NCBI GenBank assembly: GCA_021464245.1
Contig: JADCRB010000010.1
Coordinates: 62,001-126,000, forward strand
Direction: 5' to 3'
Source: Carallia brachiata
Lineage: Eukaryota; Streptophyta; Magnoliopsida; Malpighiales; Rhizophoraceae
Length of the DNA stretch: 64,000 nucleotides
A program made the position numbers and the translations under genes. This document shows positions 22,850 to 35,500 of the stretch, piece by piece. The notes under the pieces were generated by a model, which did no database searches, had not been told where the DNA came from, and saw nothing but the letters and a program-made list of their open reading frames with translations. Position 1 is the first letter of the stretch, and each line of letters opens with the position of its first letter.

Positions 22850-22970
22850 ACAAGTCCTAGTCGCAGGAACAGCCTGTTTGTAAAGAATAAGGGGGCAAGG
22901 CCTGCGTATATTCGATTCTCTCTAGACCTTCACCCGGGGGATCCTCCTGCATCAGAAATGCCTTTTTTCT
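22850..22970 (+). mobile_element. Au-type SINE remnant
   Basis: The sequence GGAACAGCCTGTTTGTAAAG, then AAGGCCTGCGTATATTCGA, CTAGACCTTCACCCGGGGGA and the 3' end ATGCCTTTTTT follow the order of the plant Au SINE (GGAAACAGCCTC, AAGGCTGCGTACA, CCAGACCCC, GGGTACGCCCTTTTT). Divergence is high. The identification rests on my memory of the family consensus. Confidence 0.6.
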
Positions 22971-23623
22971 ACTAGCTTATTGAGTTCCTGTAACCTGAGA
23001 TGATTTAATTCTATTGTGTTTTTTGATGTCAAGTGTAGGTGTCACTGAACTCTTCAAGGCCACGAACAGAGATCAAACTAACAACCTTGCATGTGGTAGC
23101 ACTTGGTTGATTTGCTTATTCTAATCAAATTCTTCTAATAATAATGTATTAGTGTTTATATAGCATAAATCATTTGGGCTTAGCTCTAAGACAACGGTTT
23201 TAGAAGCACGTTTGGAGCTAAGGCAATGGTTTGTGTGTGCATCCTAATCTAGCAAAAAGTCTAGTGTATTTAGCAATTACCCTAAATTATGATGATTGTT
23301 GTTGCTATCCACCTTGGATACCTTGGATACCTTGGATATGCTAAGCCAACATAAAAGACTGCATTGCTTAATAATTTTATTAATTGATATTTGTATGTTT
23401 ATGAGTACAACACCTTTTTTTTTTCCTTCTATTTGGATATGATGTTGCAGATCAGGACACATCCTGGTTATGAATGGGAGATGGGCACTGAAATAAGAAC
23501 GAAAATGGCATATCCTCCAGCTACAGGTAAAATTATTCTGAAGGCTTTTGCTTTTATCAGACTCCAATTTTGCTCCACGCTACTGCAGATGTTGGAAATA
23601 ACAGAGCTGGGCATTTTTGACGA
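22971..23623. other. Intergenic, 3' flank of the CCD1 pseudogene
   Basis: A short tandem array of TACCTTGGA units occurs at about 23312-23338. No gene recognised. Confidence 0.35.
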
Positions 23624-26352
23624 TTAATGTTTCCCTTGTTCTTGAAGTTGTAACTGTTGAACATTCCATGAATCTTGGTCAGGAGCAATGCTCTGAAATT
23701 AACGTTAGAAAAGTAACTGAAGTTGCTCACCTCAGTTACAGACAAGGCGTGGAACCCATATGGAACTCTACTTGGCAGCTCAACTACTGCAACAGGATCG
23801 GCTGACATTGTTTTTGCATCAATTATGTTAACTGATGATTTTCTGCATGTAAAAAAAAAAACTCTGTAAAACAGTTTCAGAGGATATTGTATTCAACAAT
23901 ATGATTGAAGCTCAAAAGTCTGCACATCAGATTGAGGGAAAAGCCTGGGGCATCTTGATTGGTATACTTATTTTGAAAACAGGAGCAGGAGCTCAATGGT
24001 TGAGTTCATCGTTTGCATCAGAAAATGAAGATTTGAGTTGAATTTTTGACACAAAACCATTGATTATTGTCTATATGCAGAAAGAAGCAAAACTAGAGGT
24101 TATTGCTACGTGGAGGATTTTACCCAGTATTTTCGTCCTGTACGAACAATATCAAGTAGCCATCATCTTCCTCAGAAGTGATGCCAGGCTCGCGAGGGAC
24201 ATTATAGCCTCTGAGCCGAACCGACACGGTCCAAGGTCATAGATGTCTTGAACATTTCCAACTTCAAGCTTCATTTTTCCCGGCTGGAGTTGAGCATGTA
24301 GATCAAATTCAATTATCCCTGTTACCTTTGCAATGCTACCAGAATGGTTCCATAGGCATATCTTTGCTTCCTGGATTCACAGAACACGAGTAGCAAACAA
24401 AAAAAATGCTTTGGAAGAAAAACAACTCACCTCGGTTACTGTCACCAATAGACCAGCTTAAATGAATACAGAAAGACATAAAACATTGTTATACATTTCT
24501 TTTTCTGTTTTCCTCGAAATCAAGATTAGCTGAATACCTGCCGGTGTAGCTCTCATTTACTCGGGGGAAATCAACAGCAGACGCTGAATTCTTTTGTGAA
24601 GCAACACCATTTCATGTTGAATCTCATCTCATAGCTCCTTGGATTAACAATGATCAGAATAGTATCCAGAAAGATAGTATTACAAAATAATGAGATATGG
24701 GGCACGGTTATCGTACAGCTCACTTAGAAGGCTTCAAAACAACTTCATCTTCCTCCTCCCAAGCGTTGGCTAGCCTTATAAAGTCAAACAAAGAGATCAG
24801 AACCACACACAAGCACATTTATGTAAATGGTCAAGAGAAACCTTAAAGAATAATCTGCTAAGCAGCAGCAAAAATAAAGATGCAATCAACCCAACAGACG
24901 ACTTTTTTTTCCTTCTTTTTTCTTATCCTTCTGTACACATGTAATGGTTGAAAGGGCAAAGAAAGACAGTTGTGCCATTATGAAATATGAAGCAACTTGG
25001 AAGCTCAAACCATCAGATCAAACCCTCATTCTTTGCATATAGTGGAAGAACACCGAAACGAGCCTTTTTAGTTGCATCAAAAGTGTATGCATACTTTTTC
25101 TCTGTCATCATTTCCTGAAAGGAAAAAAATGCATTGAAATTGTAAGGTATATTGCCTCCAATCCGTTATAGTTACTAGCGTTTCCAATTGTGAACGCAAA
25201 GTTTCTAACTGGATTACCTGACTTCCTGAAAAATGCCAGTGTATTTTACTCACTTAGGATATTACAAGTAAATTAAATTTACGTGGATTCTTATAAGGCC
25301 TTGAATCTATTGTGTGTTCCACTTACGAACAAAAGTTCCTTCAATGAAAAACAAGTTGACACAAACTGGGACTGCGGGGACATATGTTCATTTGCTTACT
25401 GAACCATCAGCCAAAAGTAAACCTGAAGTATATAAAGAAGCAGACATTTTGCTTGCCTTTTCTTGTTTTTCTGGGAGGGAGTTCGCAGTTGTCCTATCAT
25501 AAGTTAATGTACCTTTGGTCTGAAGCACAGAGGAAGCGCCATGAAAATTGCATAATTCTCAGTAATTGCAAAGTCATGCACCATTATGGGGTCTGGTATT
25601 GTTATGGGTACTGGGTCATGCATGAAACCATCTTTTGAAACAACTCTGTACGTGATGTAGGGCTGTTTAGTTGCATAGCCAAAAATAAACATTTCTCCTG
25701 GATTGAGCAATTTTCTATGTCAAAAACTTATTATTCTGTAGCAATAGTTCACTAGGCTTCTTTCATGAGAATGGATCTCACCAGTGCGTGGATCGACCTT
25801 GGGTGAGCAGTAAATGGGTGCCTTAGTCTCTTGTCATAAGCCAGCATGCCAAGGGTCTGCAAATCTCCATCTTCCATGACTTTAACCACTTCTGCATAAA
25901 TTAATAACTAATATTTTTGTTTCCTCAAAAAAGAAGCTCACATGGCATTTAGTTGATCTTCTATTAAAATAACTCCAACAAGTGAAAGAAGAGGCTTACA
26001 GGGTTTATCGGCATCTTGTAGAGCCAAGAGTTTTCCATGGTGGTAAATGAGAGCGGTATTTGCTAGAAGAAAGTAACAGGAAGTTGGATTAATATTCTGT
26101 TCATTTTATGAGGATGGTCAAGGACTGTCTGATCAGCCAAGACAGATAAGTTGCCAGTGTCTCGATTTCATAGGTCACTTTGTAATATAAGCATATATAT
26201 ATTTTCACAGCAGATTCTCATGTTGGAGCACTGCTATATTCCTTTAAAATATCTGTCCCATTTCCATATGACATATCTAATAGATTCAATTTTCTTCTCA
26301 AGCTTTGCAGCTTGACCGTGAGTAACCCAAATAGACCATGAAGATCTCCAAA
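23624..26352 (-). pseudogene. 5'-truncated CCD1 pseudogene (carotenoid cleavage dioxygenase 1)
   Basis: Exons homologous to exons 5-14 of the neighbouring CCD1 gene occur in order, from [16 protein letters not shown] (starting 26352) to a terminal exon ending in TAA at 23624. Exons 1-4 are missing. Lesions seen directly: exon 5 donor changed from GT to AT (26251-26252); one base lost in exon 7 near 25800 (CACCCAAGGTCG); a TGA in place of an Arg codon before WFELP (25013-25015); about 60 bases deleted inside exon 10; a small deletion and frameshift in exon 11; one base lost in exon 12. Exon 8 ([20 protein letters not shown]) is still open. It is a tandem duplicate lying downstream of the fuller copy. 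Confidence 0.9.
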
Positions 26353-26397
26353 CTGCAAACGATAGTTCGGAGAACAAAAGTCACTAAGAAACTAACA

Positions 26398-27560
26398 TAT
26401 GAAGTGTCACTTCCCAACTTTAGAATATGTAACCGGCGTGACTATCTCAAACGGAGGACTCACCTTGAGACAACCGCAAGCTTTAAATTAAGGAAATGAC
26501 AAAAATATAATATTCGGTCTAAAATAAAGGTTGAAACAACAAGTGTTCATCATATAGAAGGTAGTACAAGCCCAAATATTTAGAAATTCAAGGTCTAACA
26601 GATTAGACTCAATATCACAACCCATAAAATATATACAGGTATACAAGGGAGACCATATTAGCAAAGTCGACTATATATATAAAACACATATATAAAGAAG
26701 TACTTCCAGCAGTGTCTAGGAATGCTTAAGTCGTCTAATAGAGACTCGAATCTCAAAGCCTGAAAGTGTTGGAAAAGAAAAATAAAGAGTGAAATATATA
26801 AAACCTGACACACATAAAATGGAAGAATGACTATACCAGCCGTAATCAGGATAGATCAAACTAGTAAAATATAGCTCACAAAATACAAGTGTAACTCCAA
26901 CTCACTAGTCAAGTAACTATATCACACGGACATAACTAAAGAGCAAAGTAATATAGCTCACAAAATACAAGTGTAACTCCAACTCACTAGTCAAGTAACT
27001 ATATCACACGGACATAACTAAAGAGCAAAGTAACAAGAATGTGAAATAATAATAAACACTTCATAAAAGTTAGCCAGCTAACACTGTCTCGCCCCCGTCA
27101 CGGTAAATGGTAGTGATGGCACCTGTTTACTGAGGTGTACCACGGATACAGGCTCAGTGTGCACATGTCTACCGCAGCCTCTGGTATCTAAGCGTCTAGT
27201 AAGTGGTCTCAACTCGATATGTCTGTGCATATATTTAATATCAACAATAGTAATTTCTCAAGTGGTCAAGTTCACGAGTATTAGGCATACATAAAGATAA
27301 TAATAATGAAATACAATAAGTCACATTCATCTACTTAAGATTCCTAATTCATTTTATTAAAAGCTTATTACTATTTACAATATAATTTATTAGTTTAAAC
27401 CTTAGAAAATAATTATTCAGATATTAGATAAAAATCATATCAAATAATATAAGTAGACAACCAAGATAACTGAGCGATTTATACATGTAAGGATTATTCA
27501 CAGTAATTTAGCTACTCTAGAATTTATGAGTTTGATGCAAGTGATGGTCTAACGGTTTCT
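26398..27560. mobile_element. Possible LTR-retrotransposon terminal repeat at the pseudogene breakpoint
   Basis: Homology to intron 4 of the intact-structure CCD1 copy can be followed from exon 5 to about 26395. Right after it the sequence reads TGTCACTTCCCAACTTTAG, then ACCGGCGTGACTATCTCAAA and CTTGAGACAACCGCAAGC, a style common at the start of plant gypsy-type LTRs beginning TGTCAC. No far end, primer binding site or coding region was identified, so this could be a truncated or solo LTR. Confidence 0.35.
26868..27031. repeat. Perfect 82-bp tandem duplication
   Basis: The unit beginning aatatagctcacaaaataca and ending gagcaaagt is present twice with an 82-bp offset and no visible difference. 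It lies inside the possible LTR. Perfect identity suggests a recent duplication or an assembly artefact. Confidence 0.9.
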
Positions 27561-28330
27561 GAGGATTCTAAACAGACCAACTAAATATTAAAATGAGTTA
27601 ATTATTAATATAAGATTATAACTTAATTTGGATTAATATATAAGGTACAAGTATTCTTAAATTTTGTAATCAATTTTGTATAACTTAATGTAAAATTTTG
27701 TAATCAATTTAATTTTTTTGTTAAAATTAAAGATAAGTTGAAATTTAAACGTTTCAAAAGTCGTGAACAATTGACAGTATTAAATTATAATTTTTAAAAA
27801 ATTTTCTTTTTTTTATTTGTTAAAAATAATTATAAAAATATTCAAGCGTGTCCGAGATGTGTTGGACACTTGTATTTCTAGTATCTGATATGCGTGTCCG
27901 AATTTTTTTCAAAAAAAATTTTTTTAGCAGACATTTCTAACCGTGTCGAATACATATCTGTCTCGTGTCTATCACGTGTCTGTGTATTCAGCATATCCAA
28001 CACACAATACTTTTATTTTTTAAAATGTCCATACTTCATGCTGATCATGTTGCCGTTGCTGTACCACGGGGGAGCTGTGACGTAGGCTATTTGAATGTAT
28101 TACTAGCTTTGTTTTGCTTCTGTCTTGTTTAACCTCTTAGTCAAAAAAAAAAAAGAAAAAAAAAAAAAAAGAAGGTTTATACCTCGTAAATTATTATTGT
28201 AATGTAACAAAAATGACACACTGTTAGACGGTTGAAACAAAAATTAGTAGCTGTGTACGTGGCATCCTGAGGTAGGTTGGCGAGTGACGCAAAAAAAGCA
28301 TGAAGCCCACCAAAATTTTTACCGAATATG
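27561..28330. other. Intergenic, no gene recognised
   Basis: A stretch at about 27845-28005 carries several diverged GTGTCCGA / GTGTCTATCACGTGTC words, probably a decayed repeat. A poly(A) run with G interruptions lies at 28143-28172. Confidence 0.3.
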
Positions 28331-28480
28331 AGTAATAATAAATATTTTAAAAATTACATACAAGATATTTTAAAATTTATAATTATGAAAAAAATTGTTA
28401 ATTTTTTTAATACTGTTAAATCACAAAAAAAAATGATGAATTTTTTTATAATTATAAATTTTAGAATATGTTGTGATACA
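28331..28480. mobile_element. Palindromic AT-rich MITE, copy B
   Basis: It shares the arms tattttaaaatttataatta and ttataattataaattttaga with copy A, arranged as an inverted pair around a short AT centre. It is non-coding. Confidence 0.5.
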
Positions 28481-29523
28481 GTTTTTGGATGTTTAATATA
28501 AGTACACGGATTATACCAAAATTAATAAAAAAAATAAAACTTTTAGTTTTAAAAAAAAAATTGAAAGGAAAAAAAATCTTATCAGTGAATCTTATATGGA
28601 ATGTATATCTTATATTTTAAAGTTATAAACGTCCAGAACTAAGTCAATTTTAAAAAAAATAAACACATAAAATATTCATTGGTACTCGGCGCTGTGCTTG
28701 TGTACCTAGTCGGGTCCAAATTTTTATGGCTACATCACCTCTAATATGGAAGCTGTCCAATAACTACCGCATAAAAGCACAATTATTTCCTGCGATCCGG
28801 AGAAACGTAACTTCGGCCGCTGCCATTTTGCTAGAGTCGAGGTATTGATTCATTATTTTCATTGTTTGCCCGTACTACTTCGACCATCCGACCATTCTTT
28901 TTAAAATATGCTTTTCTATTGATATTTTTTTTTAATAATAAATAATGAAGCCTTGTCTAATAAGAGAGATTAGTGACGTAAGATTTTATTACGGTTGAGG
29001 TTACAAAGAGCCCATAAAATATTTCTCTTGAAGCATATTTTTTTTGTCCACTAATAGACCCATTAGACCGTAACACAATAAAATACTCTTTATATTTTCA
29101 TAAATCTTACAACTTATTCTCAGAATTAAAACTCGAGACTTCTAAAAATAAAAATTAAATCTATTGAAGCTACATTCATATAAAGAGTAGACATATTGAT
29201 TACCAGTACTACTTTTTTTTTTTGAGATTTACCACTACTACTTGATTGTTGTTATATGTTCTTAGAATTTTTTTTTTGTTTGCGCATTCCGCGCTGAGCG
29301 AAACCATCCACTAAGGCCCACTGTTAAGTTGACACTATGAACTGGTTTTGTTATGTTTACTTCCACAACTGTTTTAACGACAACGTTTCATATAAACACG
29401 TCCCACGGGAAAGAAATTATCCGTAGAAGATGGGACTGAGATGTAATGAATAATATGGCATATCTGATATTCTCCACTGCAGCAGATAGCTGCTAAACAA
29501 CAGGGTATCTCTATCTTGAGCAA
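28481..29523. other. Intergenic and 3' flank of the CCD1 gene
   Basis: No gene recognised. A GC-richer patch near 28785-28840 (TGCGATCCGGAGAAACGTAA) has no coding potential I can name. The last about 120 bases should be 3' untranslated sequence of CCD1; no AATAAA was seen. Confidence 0.3.
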
Positions 29524-32500
29524 TTAAAGTTTCCCCTGTTCTCGCAATTGTTCCTGTTCAACATTCCATGACTTGTGGTCAGGAGCAATGCTCTTAAATT
29601 AACTAAAAAAACCAAGTAACTGACGTTGCTCACCTCAGTTACGAAAAAGGCGTGGAACCCGTATGGAATCCTATGGGGTAGCTCAACAACTGCAACGGGA
29701 TCAGCTGACATTGTTTTTGCATCAATTACGTGAGCCGAGGATTTTCTGCACTTTAAGAGGCAAAGTCACTTTCAGAGCTTATTCTATTCAAGTTGAGTTG
29801 AACATTAAGCCCACGCCAAGGAGGTGATTTACCCAGTATTTTCGTCATGTACGAATAATATCAAGTAGCCATCATCTTCCTTGGAAGCTGTGCCCGGCTC
29901 GCGAGGCACAAATATAGCCTCTGAACCAAACCGACCAGGTCCAAGGTCATAGATGCCTTCAACATTTCCTCCAACTTCAAGCTTTGATTTTCCTGTCTCA
30001 GGTTCAGCATGTAAATCAAATTTAATGATCCCAGTCACCTTTGCAATGCTATCCAGAATAGTTCCATACACGTATCTTTGTTTCCTGCATTCACAGAAGA
30101 CAATTGCAAACGAAAATGCATTAAAAGACAAACAGGTCACTGAAAAACACTAATAAAATATGAGCTAAACAATCTCAAGGCAAAGAACATTGTCATCGTG
30201 ACACTTTTATTTTCTCTTGACATCAATTCTGATTCCCCCTAAACCCAAGCTAGATGAATACCTGCCAGTGTAGCTCTCATTCACTCTGGGAAAATCAACA
30301 GCAGATGCTGACAGTTTCTTTTGAGAAGCAATACCAGTTTTCATGTTGAATCTCATCTCGTACCTGCTTGGATTAGTGATCATCAGAAAGGCATACAAAA
30401 GCAATTACAAGATCCAGAAAACTGGGGTCGTATTTATCCTACAGCTCATTTGAAAAATTCTCAAGCTTCTCTTTGACAATTCCATTGACCATGTCTAAAT
30501 CTGGATTTTGAAGGCGGCAAGTAATCAGTACAACCTCATCTTCCTCCTCCCAAGCATTGGCTAGCAGAAAAAAGGTAGACAAAGAATCAGAATAATAAAA
30601 TTTGAAGGCCGCAGGGTTTAATCACTTATGCAATGCTATGCGCATACATTTTCAAATCCATGCAAACGTCACTCCCTTAGCTTACCTCCAATTGGTGCTA
30701 CACTGTTTTGCTGCAAATATTCTCAGTTCTAGTTCAGTTCTTCCTAGTGGAGTGCTACACACATTCTTTTTTGGATATTTTTCATCACAGCCCAACACCC
30801 ATCTCTGATCTAATGGTTGTTCGATAAATTTTACTCTTCAACTAAAAGGAAATTTCGTGGGAAGACATCTCTAATTTACGCATCCAACCCTTGTCCTATA
30901 AAGAACATCCTCCCTATATTTTTTTCCTTCTGAATAATAGAGCCTAAATAACAAAATTTTTCACATTAAGGAACTTCTGCAACATTTAGTCTAATAGTGT
31001 GCCCTATCGCTCTCCTTATGTTGCTAAAGTTGCAATGCATATACTCCACTTTTGTGCAATTCAACTTAAAACCCCTAGATTGAGCATATCCCTCCATAAT
31101 TCTAATTTACAGTCTTTCATGCAAAAGTTGTTTTTAAGATTTCATTTTGGCTATTCCAGCAGCACCATAAATCTTATTTAAAAAAACAAAAAGGCAAAGG
31201 AAATAAAAACAAATTAGACGCGAAGGCCCTCGAGAAGGGAATTACAAAACTATAATTAAATGTTGCACAAATTCCTGGTAATATGAGGCATCACTTTTGC
31301 CACTTACTTCTTTAAGGATCAAACTAGTTGATAACCATCAAGCATGAAATTTGTTTAATCAGTATTTTCAACATAAATATCTTTAAAAATTTCAGTGGTC
31401 AGTCTGGTACTATGTGTGTATTCATGAGGGATAGACCCAGGCAACACAACTAACCCCGAAGGACTGCAAGCATGACTGATTTCCTCACCCACAGGTTCAC
31501 AACTAACCTCCCTAAATGCAACTAACCTAGATTGACACACATGCATGATTGCTTGTCCGAAGACCATCAACAAGATAGTTGGCACAATGAGTCTACTAGA
31601 GCAACCATGGGAATCTAGTTTATGAGGCAAGTTTATAAGGCAACTATCAACTTTCTAGACAATGCCAAAAATGAGATTGAGTGTTAAACTAAGACAACAA
31701 ATTGTTTTCCTTGGGAAAATAACAATGTCCGAGTGCTAGTTGACTTTAGATGTACAATCCTCATTAATCTTATGTTAAATATACATTGAAGTCATAAAAA
31801 TTATGTGACTCAAATGATAGGAAACTTAAGCATGAGATCAACCAAATGAATGGGGTTCTTTGTTTTTTCTTTCCCTTTGAACTATAGACATGGAAAGGGT
31901 AAGGCAATATAGGTGTACCGTTGTGGAATATGAAGCAATTAGGAAGTTCAAACCATTTGATTAGACTTTCATTCTTTGCATATCGTGGAAGGACACCAAA
32001 ACGAGCCTTCTTTGTTGCATCGAAGGTGAATATCATCTTTTTTTCTTTCACCATTTCCTGAAAGAAAAAAACCAAAAATATTAAGACACTGCCTACATTA
32101 TAGTTGCATTTGATTCCGGAAAGATGGAGAGTTTCTAATAGACTAACTTCCTGAAAAATGCAAACAAGAGTGAAACCTCATTTAATTGCATTTGTCTGGC
32201 TTCAACTCAATTGAATAAGAATCATTATTCAGGTTATAGAAGGATTCAAAACCTAGTATTGTGTTCCACCTCAGGTGAAATGCAAGTTCCTTCAGACAAT
32301 AACAAATTAACACCAAGTGGGACTGAGAGGAAATATGTTCCTTTTCGTGCTAAGATAAATAAGAGTAAAAAATAAATCACACTCAAAACGAATCGAGTAT
32401 TTGCTTTCCTTTTCATAGTTTTTTTTTGTCTTTGGGGGGGGGGGGGAAGATGTGTAACCTACAGGTTGCAAGTTACCATCATAAGTTATTGTACCTTTGG

Positions 32501-35500
32501 TCTGAAGTACAGGGGTAGATCCATGAAAATTGCATAATTCTCGGTAATTGCAAAGTCATGCATCATTATAGGGTCTTTTATTGTTATGGGCACTGGGTCA
32601 TGCATGAAGCCATCCTTTGAGATTACTCTGTATGTGATGTACGGTGGTTCATGTGCATAGCCGAAAGTGAACATTTCTCCTGCATGCAGCAATTTAGCAA
32701 GTCTGAGTTTTATCCCATAGCAGTACTTGAATAGACTTCTTTCAGAAGAATGTATCTCACCAGTAAATGGATCGACCTTAGGATGAGCAGTAAACGAATG
32801 CTTTAGTCTCTTGTCATAATCCAGCAAGCCAATAGTCTGAAGATCACCATCTTCCATAACTTTTACCACATCTGCAAAATGTGGTTGCCAAAAATTTTCG
32901 TTTCCACAAGCAGAAAGCTCATAAATCTCTAAATTGGTCCAGAGATGTTTTGGTCTTCTGTAAAAGTAATTTCAGCAAGAGGAGAGAGGCTTACAGGGTT
33001 TATCTGCCTCAGAAAGCGCTAAGAGTTTTCCATGATGATAAATAAGAGCTGTTACCTGGATGACGGTGGTTAGAAAAATTTATTAATGCTTGATACACTT
33101 TATTAGGAGAGTTGGTAACAGTAAAAGCAGCCAAGATGACCTGTTACTAGCTATATAAGATCAGGCAAGATAGCCGTGTTCCTAGTGTCTCAGCTTCACA
33201 TTTTACTTTAAGCCAATAGGAACAAAAGAACAATTTAACCCATAGGAGATTCTCAAGTTAGACAAGTGGTACATCCAATGAAAAAAATACCTGTCCCATG
33301 TCCATATGACATGTCAAATACTTTCAGTTTTGCTCTCAGGATTTGCATGTTGACCATGAGCAATCCAAACAGCCCTTAAGATCTCCAATCTTCAAATGAC
33401 AGTTCACAGAACAGAAATCAAAACAGAAGAACGTCTGCCGACTGATTTGATTGGTAGGGGGAAGCGTAAGATAAAAGGGCATCCCAATGGACCAAGCTCC
33501 CACACTATGGGGTATAGGGAAGAGTTAGATGTACACAATCCTACCTTATAGAGACGTAGTTTCCTCAACTTGAACCAATGACCGCTAAGTTAAAGCAAGA
33601 TGTCCAATTGGAAATTGCTATTCCATAATACAGACACTCCTAATTTAAATTTAAAAATCCTATTCCTCGTTCTAATTTGGGGTCTATCAGTAAGGATCCT
33701 TGATTATACAAAACTCTATTCAGATGCTGAAGAGCAAATAAAAGAATATTCATAAGATTACATAATGCATATGTAAGTATTCCAGCCAAAATGTAGGATT
33801 CTATTTGTATTTCACGAGAAAGCACATCAGCACCTCAGTTAAAAGATGTCCAAAGTGCTAACCACTAGGCATAGGTTTTTAACATATCATGAATAGAAAA
33901 ACAATGGGACATAGCATTTTTCACCTTCATAAATTTAGCACCTCCAAAAAATTCTTCTTGTTTAAGACGTGATGTCTTCACATAGCGCGAGACATATGTT
34001 GCCTTTCCATCTTTAATGCGCATACCATGGATCATGCTGCAAATTTGATTTAACAGGACAAACGATTATATATGGATACCCAAAAATTCTTCTTGTTTAA
34101 AACTAGAAGCCTTTACATGGCGACAGACATAAGTCACAATTCCGTCTTTGGAGCATGTGCCATGGATCATGCCGCAAATTAATGTAATGGAAAGAAGGAG
34201 TACATATTTACACCAAATCATGTTTAGAAAATGAATAGGGTAGTCTAATGAGATTAAAACCACCTTGACTATGCTATTTCCAAATAATCTGACATCCATC
34301 ATGGTAATTACAAGTTCAAAAGAAAACTCATTCAAGTGGATATCCAAAGTACAGCCATCATGGTAAGTATTAGAGCATACATGAATGTGTTTCCCTCCAT
34401 GCATACATATCATGACTAGGCAAAGTATTCTTAGAACATGAAGGTGCCTCTTTCCCTCTGCGTAGACACCAAAGAAACAAGAGTAGCATGGTACTACTGT
34501 GTCATCCTTTCTATGGATTCTGAAGGTCTAACACACCAATACAAGAATGAAGTTAGGATTGACGAGGGTTCCCATTTTGTATTTGGCATGCTTCCCACCA
34601 GGTGGAGTTCGTTTAAAATGTTTGGAGAAAGCACGAAGCAACTTCATTAGGGCATAACAAAGCCCTTTTAAAATTTCAACGTTGAAACTTCAGGCTCAAG
34701 CAAAAAAACCACGCAAATCTCCAAGCATTCCGATTAAAACCAGATTAGAAATCATCGACATGTGCTCAATTGCATAACCAGGCAAAGGTTGATTCCATTT
34801 GAGGGTACGAAGAGCATTATGCCACGGAAAATAGTTATTCAATGCACATGCAAATATCAGCAATAAAAAAAATAAATAAATAAACTTAAAATTGGCGTTG
34901 TCGTTTCAGAAAAAACCATCAGAACTTCACATACCCATCTCCATCAAACCTGCATCAACAGAAAAAAAAAAAAAAAGACGGAGTTGAGTTTGAACATTCT
35001 GGTGGTTATAAGTCAACAACCATTCAAAAGTGTGTACATCGTAGAAGGCATACCAATGATATCCAGCCACTGGAGTAAACTTTGGATTAGGACCTACTCT
35101 CACAAACTCACCATTCAAGCAATCCTACCAAAAAAAAACAGCAAGCCAATTTTAAATTCAAATTCCATTAGCACCAGCAGTCGCACTACCAAATTGATAA
35201 ATTATCGAATCCGAAATTGCATACATTCAATATGTACCTACAATTATCACACAATCAATAGCTAACATGTCAATAAAAGTTTCTGGCAGGCCTACAGACC
35301 AGCAGAATTTTACAGTAAAACGGAAACTTCCGTATCATTCATCTACAAAGACTCTTATCAGTAGCCAGCAAAATCTGATTCGAGATGGAACGCACCAAGA
35401 GCCGAATCCTTAATCACTGAGTCACCCCCCATGTAATTCAGCGACTTTTCTTGAATATACTAAGGGCAATTGATACAAGTAAGTAAAAAGTTACTTACAG

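Noticed and set aside
26398..28305. A complete solo LTR from TGTCAC to AAAGCA flanked by TGAAG on both sides
   Set aside because: The 5-bp match can arise by chance, and CCD1 intron or exon 4 sequence does not resume after 28305 as it should.
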